Below the pieces are notes generated by a model. It was not told where the DNA came from and did not search any database. It saw only the letters and a program-made list of their open reading frames with translations. Source: Firmicutes bacterium AM31-12AC (lineage in GTDB: Bacteria; Bacillota; Clostridia; Lachnospirales; Lachnospiraceae). From it: 64,000 nucleotides of DNA. A program made the translations under genes and the position numbers. The stretch lies in NCBI GenBank assembly GCA_003480425.1, contig QUJA01000003.1, positions 62,001-126,000 on the forward strand, given 5' to 3'. Positions 1 through 7,110 of the stretch are shown here, piece after piece. Within the stretch, counting starts at the first letter, position 1; each line of letters opens with the position of its first letter.

Positions 1-53
1 TTTGCAACAACTTCTTTAACGATGTCCTGAATCATCTGTTCATTTACAGACAC
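1..53 (-). CDS. N-terminus of a microcompartment cargo enzyme (probably CoA-acylating aldehyde dehydrogenase), cut by window edge
   Basis: Only the first 17 codons are present. A GTG start at 53-51 follows an AAGGAGG site at 61-67 that lies inside the preceding gene, and the start overlaps that gene's stop. The residues, beginning MSVNEQMIQDIVKEVV, form a short amphipathic helix typical of the encapsulation peptide that directs enzymes into bacterial microcompartments. In glycyl-radical diol microcompartment loci the cargo protein at this place is usually the propionaldehyde dehydrogenase (PduP-like). That assignment is inferred from position and peptide only, because the catalytic part lies outside the window. 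The overlap implies translational coupling to the upstream gene. Confidence 0.6.
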   Translation of the reverse strand, partial: MSVNEQMIQDIVKEVVA

Positions 54-565
54 GCTAATACCTCCTTAAAAGCTTCTTTTCCATAAGCAGCAAGCTCTGT
101 GTCTTCTTTGGCACTGCCACCGCTTACACCTAAAGCTCCGATTATTTTGCCATCTGCTTCCAGCACCTCTCCACCGCCGAAGATTACAATCTTACCTTCA
201 TTAGTGAACTGAATACCATATAACTCTTTACCCGGCTGGCTTAGTTCAGCCAGCTTTGCGGTAGACATTTTTAAGCTTGCCGAAGTAAATGATTTGTTCA
301 ACGCAATGTCGAAACTTGCTATATAAGCACCATCCATACTCTGGACTGCCACCGGTCTCCCAGCAGCATCCGCAACCGCAATTACTACATTTAATCCCAT
401 CGTCTCTGCCTTTGCCTTCACTTTATCGATCAGACTATTAGCTTTATCCAATGTCATCTTGTTCTTTTTACATTTACAGACATGTCCTTGTGCATGGTGA
501 GAACCGTTCGCATTCATCCCTTCCAGCACAGCCTTCACTGCATTGGAAATATCCTGTTCGTTCAT
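44..565 (-). CDS. GlcG/HbpS (PduO C-terminal domain)-like protein with N-terminal encapsulation peptide
   Basis: This 173-residue protein has an N-terminal amphipathic helix starting MNEQDISNAVKAVLEGM, a Cys/Lys-rich linker (CKCKKNK), and then one GlcG/HbpS-type domain with the Gly-rich stretches GGGEVL and GVSGG. Such domains occur as the C-terminal half of PduO and as free-standing proteins in diol-utilisation microcompartments, where they may bind haem or a cobalamin-like ligand; the role here is unproven. The start at 565 was chosen because GAGGA lies 7 bases upstream, while the ATG at 577 has no ribosome site. The first helix resembles the one in the next gene (1-53) and the tail of the aldolase (592-1395), so this is probably shell-lumen cargo. 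Confidence 0.75.
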   Translation of the reverse strand: MNEQDISNAVKAVLEGMNANGSHHAQGHVCKCKKNKMTLDKANSLIDKVKAKAETMGLNVVIAVADAAGRPVAVQSMDGAYIASFDIALNKSFTSASLKMSTAKLAELSQPGKELYGIQFTNEGKIVIFGGGEVLEADGKIIGALGVSGGSAKEDTELAAYGKEAFKEVLACL

Positions 566-591
566 ACCAGTCCTCATTTCTTATATATAAA

Positions 592-1395
592 TTATTTTCC
601 TAACTGATCCATAACTTTCTTTGTGATAGAAGCAATCAGGTCTGCATCTACTGTTGCTGCTTCATGTGATCCACAGTTTCCTCCACATGAGTGGCAGTTT
701 GGTTTACCAGCTTTTGCATTTGGGCAAAGGTTTGCAGGATGTTTTCCCGGAAGTCCCATCTGTCTTCTGATTTCATAAAGTTTTTCAACCTGCTCTTTGT
801 TCAGTTCCTGTGGTCCACCGATCTGCATTGTCTGCCATAACAGACGAGCGTAGAACTCTACTGACTCCATCTTGTGGTATGCATTTAATAAAGAATCAGA
901 ATATGTTAATGCTCCGTGGTTCTCAAGAAGAACTGCATCGAAATACTGAAGATATTCAGAAACTGCATCTGGAATCTCCATTGTAGAAGGTGTACCATAT
1001 TTAGCAACCGGAACACATCCAAGAGCGATAACTGCCTCTGGCATGATTGGCTGTGTCAAAGGAATACCTGCAATTGCAAATGTTGTTGCATAAAGTGGAT
1101 GAGCATGTACTACAGAATTAACATCTGGTCTCTCTTTGTAAACACGCATATGCATTTTGATCTCTGATGATGGTTTGAATCCTGGGTTAGCCTGGATTAC
1201 ATTACCATTAGCATCTACTTTACAGATATACTCTGGTGTCATAAATCCTTTACTTACTCCTGTTGGTGTGCAAAGGAATTCGTTGTCGTTCAATTTTACT
1301 GAAAAGTTACCATCATTTGCTGCAACCATTCCACGATTATAAACGCGTCTACCGATCTCACACATCTCTTTTTTGATTTCATACTCGTTAACCAT
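592..1395 (-). CDS. class II aldolase, L-fuculose-phosphate/rhamnulose-phosphate aldolase type, with C-terminal encapsulation peptide
   Basis: The 267-residue protein belongs to the zinc-dependent AraD/FucA aldolase family. It shows the metal-site motifs HAHPLYAT and ENHGAL and the conserved early segment AANDGNFSV. Family members cleave fuculose-1-phosphate or rhamnulose-1-phosphate to dihydroxyacetone phosphate and lactaldehyde, the latter being the precursor of 1,2-propanediol. After the catalytic domain (about residues 1-215) comes a Cys/Gly-rich linker and a terminal helix DADLIASITKKVMDQLGK, a typical encapsulation peptide, so the enzyme probably works inside a microcompartment. The start at 1395 was chosen for the AAGGAGG 8 bases upstream; the longer reading frame to 1479 would run into the promoter. 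Substrate preference between fuculose and rhamnulose phosphate cannot be told from sequence. Confidence 0.85.
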   Translation of the reverse strand: MVNEYEIKKEMCEIGRRVYNRGMVAANDGNFSVKLNDNEFLCTPTGVSKGFMTPEYICKVDANGNVIQANPGFKPSSEIKMHMRVYKERPDVNSVVHAHPLYATTFAIAGIPLTQPIMPEAVIALGCVPVAKYGTPSTMEIPDAVSEYLQYFDAVLLENHGALTYSDSLLNAYHKMESVEFYARLLWQTMQIGGPQELNKEQVEKLYEIRRQMGLPGKHPANLCPNAKAGKPNCHSCGGNCGSHEAATVDADLIASITKKVMDQLGK

Positions 1396-1450
1396 TCTTG
1401 TTTCCTCCTTGGATTTTACAAAAAATTTGTTTTTTGTTATTTCTAACTTG

Positions 1451-1479
1451 ATTCTACCACACAACCCCACAACAGTCAA
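1451..1479 (-). promoter_or_regulatory. sigma-A promoter for the aldolase gene
   Basis: On the minus strand TTGACT (1479-1474) is followed after exactly 17 bases by TAGAAT (1456-1451), about 55 bases before the aldolase ATG. It gives the downstream cargo genes their own promoter inside the operon. A GAAAACCAACA-containing stretch sits just upstream and recurs upstream of the diol dehydratase gene. Confidence 0.7.
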
Positions 1480-1689
1480 TCAGATCTTGTGTTGTTTTTG
1501 TTGGTTTTCACCCTTTACTTTTACTGTTTTTCAGTTTACTCTTATCTGTTCCTGTTGTATCGGAAATGTTTTTTCAAGTTATTCACATATCGTTTTATTT
1601 TTTGATATTTTTTTGTGAAATATCAGGATATAATCCTGTCTTCTTATACAACATATATCGTTACTATTCACACTTCGTGTGACCAGCTA

Positions 1690-2484
1690 TCATCCGCCGA
1701 TCTGACACTCGATTCCCGATGTCACCTCAGCTACTTTCAATAGCTTTTCCATATGTTCATTTGTCGGAGGTTTTACATCCCCCATCAAATACTCTCGATT
1801 CAATCCGGTGTATTTATCCTGTCCTAATCTATGATATGGCAACAAATGCATACGTTTCACATTAGGAAGTGTCGCTGTATAAGCTGCAATCTGACGGATT
1901 TCCTCTTCTGTATCATTGAACCCCGGTATAACCGGAACTCTTATGCTAAGTTCTGTCATTCCAGACTTTGCAATCTTCATCGCATTTTCTATCATCAGTT
2001 CATTGGAACGTCCAGTAAACTCTTTATGCTTTCTTGGATTCATATGTTTAATATCAAGCAGATACTGATCTAGATATGGAAGCAGTTTTTCAATCGTCTC
2101 CCATTTTGCACATCCCATACTCTCCATTGCTGTACTAATTCCGCTTTCTTGCGCAGCTTGAAGCAACGCTCTTGCAAATTCTGGCTGGCAAAGGCTTTCT
2201 CCTCCTGACAGAGTCAAACCTCCACCCGTTCTCCAGTAATACTGACGATCCTTCTCCACCGTCTTCATCACTTCTGCAACAGTCACATCACGCCCGATCA
2301 CTTTCGGCTTTCCCTGCACCATCATCGTCTGGATATCATATTCCTGAGATTCCGGATTACAGCACCATCGGCAACGAAGTACACAGCCTTTCAAAAACAC
2401 AATTGTTCTAATTCCATTTCCATCATGAATAGAGTATCGCTGAATATCGAAAATACGACCTTTCGTATTCCAGTATGCTTCCAT
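1690..2484 (-). CDS. glycyl-radical enzyme activating enzyme (radical SAM)
   Basis: The 264-residue radical SAM protein has the cluster motif C-x3-C-x2-C in GCVLRCRWC at about residues 34-42, and the glycine-rich GGGLTLSGGE SAM-binding segment. It should abstract a hydrogen from the conserved glycine of the adjacent diol dehydratase, using reductively cleaved S-adenosylmethionine. It lacks the inserted Cys-rich ferredoxin domain found in many activases of this group and so resembles the compact PflA type. The ATG at 2484 follows AAGGAA. It lies 49 bases downstream of the dehydratase gene in the same orientation, the usual pairing. Confidence 0.9.
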   Translation of the reverse strand: MEAYWNTKGRIFDIQRYSIHDGNGIRTIVFLKGCVLRCRWCCNPESQEYDIQTMMVQGKPKVIGRDVTVAEVMKTVEKDRQYYWRTGGGLTLSGGESLCQPEFARALLQAAQESGISTAMESMGCAKWETIEKLLPYLDQYLLDIKHMNPRKHKEFTGRSNELMIENAMKIAKSGMTELSIRVPVIPGFNDTEEEIRQIAAYTATLPNVKRMHLLPYHRLGQDKYTGLNREYLMGDVKPPTNEHMEKLLKVAEVTSGIECQIGG

Positions 2485-2533
2485 GTTGTCTGTTCCTTTC
2501 TTGTATCACTGTTCAAATGCGAACTGTAATATT

Positions 2534-5065
2534 TTAAAATCCCTGCTCTGTTCTACGAATGATATCATCCTGCAAAGATTTTGATAACGTTGTGAACAAT
2601 GCACTATAACCTGCAACACGAACAACTAAATGTTTATACTGTTCCGGATGTTTCTGTGCATCCAACAATGTTTCTCTGCTGACTACGTTAAACTGCATAT
2701 GACTTCCTTTTTGATCAAAGTAAGAGCGAATCAATCCCACAAAATTCTCAAGTCCTCTTCTTCCGCTTAATGCAGATGGGTGGAACTTCTGATTAAATAA
2801 TGTTCCGTTTGATGCAATTCCATGATCCAGTCTTGAAACCGAATTAGCTGCTGCTGTTGGTCCATTCACATCTTTACCTGCTGATGGAGAAACGCCATCT
2901 GCTACAGGCTGATATGCAAATCTTCCATCCGGTGTTGCTCCAGTCTGTGCTCCCAGAGGAACATTTGCAGATACTGGATAAAGACCTGCCTGGAACTGTC
3001 CACCTCTTGGATTGTAATATTTCAACATCGGCTTTGTATATGTATAAGCAACATCTCTTGCAAATGCATCTACTTCCGGATCGTCGTTACCAAATTTTGG
3101 AACCTCTTCGATCATCTTAAGGATGCGTTCTCCATTTGCCTTTGCTTCCGGAGATTCAACCGCTGCCACTACACTCTGCAAAATTGCTGCAATCTCTGTC
3201 GGTCCTACCTGCTGTCCGGCTGCTGCCATATCCTGTGCAACCTCTGATGTCATCGCTGCAATGTCTTCCTGATTCAAACCATGACCATAGTTTGTTGTCA
3301 AAGCTTCTTTCAGTTCCTTCATTGACAATTTTTTCTCGTCATATACAAGTGTTTTCACTACATATAATGAATCTGCCATATTTGCAATTCCAAATCCCTG
3401 TGGTCCTGTGAAATTGTAAACAGCTCCACCTTCCTGCACCGATTTACCACTCTTCATACAATCATCGATCATAGATGATAGGAATGGTAACGGACATCTC
3501 TCAGCATGTGCCATATCTATGGCATTATCAGCGTTAACCAACAATTTGATCATGTATTCCATCTGGACTTTATAAGCATGGTAGAACTTCTCAAATGTAT
3601 CCATATCTTCCACATTACCTGTCTGTGGTCCAACCTGAACACCTTTGTCCTTACCATTGTGGAATACCAATTCCAATGGACGACACATATTAAAGAATGC
3701 TGCATCATGCCATCCGTCTGTCTTACCGGCTTTCTGTGGTTCTACACAGCCGATAATGTTATAGTCTCTTGCATCTTCCAGTGTTACACCTCTGCTCATC
3801 AATGAAGGAATGATCACTTCATCATTATAATAGGCCGGAAGTCCAATACCGGTTCTTGTCAGCTCTGCTGCTTTGATCATCAGATCATGAGGTGTTCCAT
3901 TCCATACACGGATAGAAAGTGATGGTGCCGGAAGAAATACATGATGCGAAGCATCAATACACATAAACGACAAATCATTTGTCACATCGATTCCTTCTGA
4001 ATTCTGTCCACCAACAATCATATTCTGGAACAAGCTATATCCTGCAAATCCCTCTGCCGAAGCACCGTCACGACATTTGTTCAAGTCATTTAACTTAACA
4101 AAAATACAATCGATCAGTTCCTGTGCAAACTCTCTTGTAAGTTTGCCGCTATCGAGATCCTTCTTATAATAAGGATACATGTACTGATCAAATCGTCCCG
4201 GTGAAATAGAATGTCCACTCGATTCAATCTGAAGCAGCTGCTGTACAAACCAAAATGACTGACATGCTTCATAAAAGCTTGTTGCACCTTTTTCTGGTAC
4301 ATTCACACAGTTCTGAGCAATCTGAAGTAATTCCAGTTTTCGTTTTTCATCTGTGCATTTCTGCGCCTCATCCAGTGCAAGTTGTGCATATCTTCTTGCG
4401 TAATTGATTGCTGCATTACAACTAATGATCATTGCCTGCAGAAGTCTTGACTTCTTCTGGTAATTACCATCTGCATAGCTGATTGATGCAAGTTCAGCTT
4501 CTGCCTTTTCTCTGATCCCTGCAAATCCAATATCTAACACTTCCCAGTATTTTACTGTAACGTGTCCTACACCATTATAGAAATAGTTTCCCGGTGTGAA
4601 CATATTATGTTCCATTGCAGTCAATGTCTCAGGTTCCATATAAGCAGTTGCCAGTTCACTGGTCGTTTTTCCTTTCCAATAGGCATCTGCTTCTTTAATC
4701 TCCTGCTTTGTCTGCTCTGAAATGTAAAATGGATCTGCTGATCTGGTCTCTACTGTATCAAACTCTGCTTCCAACCACTCATATGAGAATTCTGGATATG
4801 TCTGACATCCTCTTGGTGCAAGTGTTGTGCTACCAACAATCAACTCAAGATCACGAATCACGATTGGAATATTTTCCAATATATGTTCAAATGCTTTCGC
4901 ACGACGTATGATGATTGGTTCATTCTCTGTCTGCTTGTAAGATTCTGTAATCAGCTTTGCTCTGGCTGACTCAATCTCCGGCATCTTCGCATAAAGATTC
5001 TCGACCAGTTTAGGGATTCTATCCGATTTCGGAATAGCCGTATTATCATAGGTATATAGTCCCAT
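2534..5065 (-). CDS. B12-independent glycyl-radical propanediol/glycerol dehydratase
   Basis: The 843-residue glycyl-radical enzyme has the catalytic thiyl motif GCVEP with Cys440 and Glu442, the substrate-side His168 in GVGHVTV, and the radical-bearing Gly819 in RVAGYSALF. These residues match the diol/glycerol dehydratase class rather than formate-lyase or choline-lyase (choline enzymes differ around the GCVEP motif). It is expected to convert 1,2-propanediol to propionaldehyde under strict anaerobiosis after activation by the 1690-2484 product. Residues about 590-640 form an insertion absent from short glycerol dehydratases; it contains Ala-rich amphipathic helices and may be an internal targeting or shell-binding segment. 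The ATG follows AAAGGAGA. It is the first gene after promoter 5103-5131, and the neighbouring aldolase supplies the diol precursor. Confidence 0.92.
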   Translation of the reverse strand: MGLYTYDNTAIPKSDRIPKLVENLYAKMPEIESARAKLITESYKQTENEPIIIRRAKAFEHILENIPIVIRDLELIVGSTTLAPRGCQTYPEFSYEWLEAEFDTVETRSADPFYISEQTKQEIKEADAYWKGKTTSELATAYMEPETLTAMEHNMFTPGNYFYNGVGHVTVKYWEVLDIGFAGIREKAEAELASISYADGNYQKKSRLLQAMIISCNAAINYARRYAQLALDEAQKCTDEKRKLELLQIAQNCVNVPEKGATSFYEACQSFWFVQQLLQIESSGHSISPGRFDQYMYPYYKKDLDSGKLTREFAQELIDCIFVKLNDLNKCRDGASAEGFAGYSLFQNMIVGGQNSEGIDVTNDLSFMCIDASHHVFLPAPSLSIRVWNGTPHDLMIKAAELTRTGIGLPAYYNDEVIIPSLMSRGVTLEDARDYNIIGCVEPQKAGKTDGWHDAAFFNMCRPLELVFHNGKDKGVQVGPQTGNVEDMDTFEKFYHAYKVQMEYMIKLLVNADNAIDMAHAERCPLPFLSSMIDDCMKSGKSVQEGGAVYNFTGPQGFGIANMADSLYVVKTLVYDEKKLSMKELKEALTTNYGHGLNQEDIAAMTSEVAQDMAAAGQQVGPTEIAAILQSVVAAVESPEAKANGERILKMIEEVPKFGNDDPEVDAFARDVAYTYTKPMLKYYNPRGGQFQAGLYPVSANVPLGAQTGATPDGRFAYQPVADGVSPSAGKDVNGPTAAANSVSRLDHGIASNGTLFNQKFHPSALSGRRGLENFVGLIRSYFDQKGSHMQFNVVSRETLLDAQKHPEQYKHLVVRVAGYSALFTTLSKSLQDDIIRRTEQGF

Positions 5066-5102
5066 TTTTCGTTCTTCTCCTTTCCTCTGCCCAGTTATTG
5101 TT

Positions 5103-5131
5103 ATTATACTTCATGAACGCCATGAAGTCAA
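5103..5131 (-). promoter_or_regulatory. sigma-A promoter of the diol dehydratase operon
   Basis: On the minus strand TTGACT (5131-5126), a 17-base spacer, then a perfect TATAAT (5108-5103), about 40 bases upstream of the dehydratase ATG. The architecture is nearly the same as that of the internal promoter at 1451-1479. Two direct repeats abut its -35 hexamer. Confidence 0.75.
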
Positions 5132-5132
5132 C

Positions 5133-5202
5133 GAAATCACAACAAATCCCAACACTTTTATCCGTATAAACAATTCTGAAAACAACATAATACCACACTT
5201 TT
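5133..5202 (-). promoter_or_regulatory. pair of direct repeats upstream of the -35 box, candidate activator site
   Basis: On the minus strand two similar 25-27-base sequences, each beginning AAAAGTGT, followed by a GG/ATT core and TGTTGT, lie at 5202-5178 and 5159-5133, about 43 bases apart. The proximal copy touches the -35 box. Direct repeats in this position are the usual arrangement of AraC-type activators, which often control fucose or rhamnose operons. No regulator gene is visible nearby, so the binding protein is unknown. Confidence 0.45.
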
Positions 5203-5396
5203 ATGTTGGTTTTCGTTCTAAACATCTCTTTTTTTCGCATTTTTATATTGACATCCGTCACAAAACAATCCATACTGGGTTTAAAGTATTTAATATAATT
5301 CTATTCTAATATATTTTTTAATAAATTGCATCTAATTTTTACTCAATAGCAAACTTATTTATACATTTTAAACAAAAGGAAAGTGAGGGATTTGTT

Positions 5397-6128
5397 GTGT
5401 TTTCAATTGAACTAGACATTCATACTCATACAATTGCCAGTGGTCACGCATCCACCGCAACTATTACTGATATGGTAAAGGCTGCTTCGGCTGCTCACTT
5501 AAAATTACTCGGAATATCAGACCATGGTCCGGCGACATTAGGAGGCGGAAAACCTTCTTATTTCCGCAGTCTCCCTATGGCTGCCCGTAAACGGCTTGGG
5601 ATAAATATGCTTTATGGTATCGAGGCTAATATTACAGATTACAATGGAACTTTAGATTTGGAAGATTCTTTACTTGCAGGACTTGATTATGTCATTGCCA
5701 GTATTCATAAACCTGTCCTCAAACCTGGTACAGAGACTGAAAATACAAAGGCTTATCTTCGTGCTATGGAGAATCCTTTTGTGTCTGTTCTAGGACACTG
5801 CGATGATGTCAAATATCCTGTTGATTATTTGGCAATCATCAAATCTGCAATGGAACATCAAGTTATATTAGAAATTAACAATAGTTCACTTAGCCCGGAT
5901 GGATATCGCGGAGATACAAAATTTAACGATTTAATGATTTTAAATTTGTGCAAACATTTTCATTACCCGGTGTTGTTGTCGAGTGATAGCCACGGTCCGG
6001 AACATGTGGGAGATTTTCGATATGCATTAGAATTGGCGGAACAGGCGGAATTTCCGAAAGAGTTGGTGTTGAATTATTCAACTAATGAATTGATGAGCTG
6101 GCTGGAGAAGAGGAAAGTTGCTATTTAG
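5397..6128 (+). CDS. PHP-domain phosphoesterase (YcdX-like)
   Basis: The 243-residue PHP protein starts with the metal motif DIHTHT, followed by ISDHGP, GIEANI, GHCDD and the terminal SSDSHGP, the set of His/Asp/Glu ligands typical of the YcdX-like trinuclear-zinc phosphatases. It is likely cytoplasmic; its substrate is unknown. The start is GTG at 5397 with a weak GAGGG upstream. The last codons (Lys-Val-Ala-Ile-stop) overlap the terminal GTTGCTATTT of the composite repeat element, so the native C-terminus may have been altered by its insertion. Confidence 0.85.
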   Translation: MFSIELDIHTHTIASGHASTATITDMVKAASAAHLKLLGISDHGPATLGGGKPSYFRSLPMAARKRLGINMLYGIEANITDYNGTLDLEDSLLAGLDYVIASIHKPVLKPGTETENTKAYLRAMENPFVSVLGHCDDVKYPVDYLAIIKSAMEHQVILEINNSSLSPDGYRGDTKFNDLMILNLCKHFHYPVLLSSDSHGPEHVGDFRYALELAEQAEFPKELVLNYSTNELMSWLEKRKVAI

Positions 6129-6405
6129 TTCATTAAGTTGGATAAGCGTCCATGAGAAAAATATTGGATATGAATCTCTGTTCAGACTCCGTCAGCGGGA
6201 AATACTAGAAGAAGACCAGAATTATTACTAAAAACAGAGCTTAGAAACCAGCAACTCGGGCTGTGCCCTCAAACAGCAAGTTTCTAAGCTCTAACGTAAA
6301 ATTCTGGCCTTTTACTATTTCCAATCGCTTCCTTTGTATTCGCAGAAATTCATATCCAATATTTTTTCTCAGTACGTTATCGCAAATCTGATGAATTAAA
6401 AAGCA
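6118..6405. repeat. palindrome A, copy 1 (about 288 bp)
   Basis: The two halves are near-complete reverse complements: TTGCTATTTAGTTCA at one end and TGAATTAAAAAGCA at the other, then GAGAAAAATATTGGATATGA against TCATATCCAATATTTTTTCTC, then CCAGAATT against AATTCTGG, then AGAGCTTAGAAAC against GTTTCTAAGCTCT near the centre. Transcribed, it would fold into one hairpin of about 140 pairs. It is about 95% like 16029-16314 by eye. Confidence 0.85.
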
Positions 6406-6821
6406 GAGCTTTACTGAACAGGCGCTGGCACCTCATGTATCTACACATCTCGCTTATTCAGTGTTGTAGATATCTTTGTAGCAACCGTTGTATCTGCAAG
6501 ACCTTAATATTTTCTGTTACAGATGCTCTTTTCTTGACCAATGTATCTGCAACTTGCTTTTCTTCGAACTTGCAGATACTTTTAAGCCTGCCTGTCATGT
6601 ACAATTACATCTGCATCTTGCCTTTTCTGGGATTTAAAGATACTCCCCTTGCAAATTTTGCATCTACATCCCGCATTTTCGATAACGTGAAGATGCTCCC
6701 CAGTAAAATTACGCATCTTCAACTTGCTCTTTTAATGCTTTGCGGATGCTCCCCATCAAAATTCTGCATCTTCAATTCCCCTAAAATCCACTATCGCAGA
6801 TATCTTTCCCCATATCCTTTG
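6406..6821. repeat. tandem array of hairpin units, 53-bp period, copy 1
   Basis: Seven related units begin at about 6437, 6490, 6543, 6607, 6660, 6713 and 6766, so the period is 53 bases with one 64-base step. Each unit is a small inverted repeat of roughly 37 bases, for example GTATCTGCAA with TTGCAGATAC, GCATCTAC with GAAGATGC, and GCATCTTC with GCGGATGC. The stems differ between units but keep pairing. Since 53 is not a multiple of three, no peptide repeat is conserved. Confidence 0.75.
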
Positions 6822-7110
6822 TTGCTATTTACTTCACAACTTGAGCCAATACATTACTTACAAAAAAATTGATATAAAAATTCGAGCGAATATGGAGTGA
6901 GCGTTGGAGACACTTAGAGCGTAAATTTTTGCATTAATGAATTTGAACGAACATGTTTAAAGCTGCGTAGCAGCAAGTTTGAGTTCAAATTCATTTGCTT
7001 TTAGCAAAAATTTACGCTCTTATGTGTCTCCCGCTCATGGAATCTGAGCAAGAATTTTTATATCAATTTTTTGTAAGGAACGTATTGCCACCCAGTGAAC
7101 TAAACAGCAA
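6822..7110. repeat. palindrome B, copy 1 (about 289 bp)
   Basis: A second full-length palindrome with the same end sequence as A (TTGCTATTTACTTCA against TGAACTAAACAGCAA) but a different interior. Pairs include CTTACAAAAAAATTGATATA with its complement, AGAGCGTAAATTTTTG with CAAAAATTTACGCTCT, AATGAATTTGAAC with GTTCAAATTCATT, and a GCTGCGTAGCAGC core. A second copy is at 29331-29622. Confidence 0.85.

Larger units (their letters stand above)
6117..7110. repeat. composite non-coding palindromic element, intact copy
   Basis: This stretch of about 1 kb lies exactly between the stop codons of two convergent genes. Its outer ends are inverted repeats: TTGCTATTTAGTTCATTAAG on the left, and TTGCTGTTTAGTTCACTGGG reading inward from the right. 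Inside are palindrome A (6118-6405), a hairpin array with a 53-bp period (6406-6821), and palindrome B (6822-7110). No credible gene is present; the long frame at 6435-6872 merely crosses the array. A second, split copy is at 16029-16608 plus 29229-29622. Confidence 0.85.

Noticed and set aside
5046..5273. A 75-codon frame upstream of the diol dehydratase
   Set aside because: It spans the promoter and the direct repeats and has no ribosome site.
6406..6821. CRISPR array
   Set aside because: Units are directly abutting palindromic variants with no constant repeat or unique spacers, and there are no cas genes.
6435..6872. A 145-codon plus-strand frame in the gap after the PHP gene
   Set aside because: It runs through the 53-bp hairpin array and into palindrome B, has no ribosome site, and the period is not a multiple of three, so no peptide repeat is conserved.
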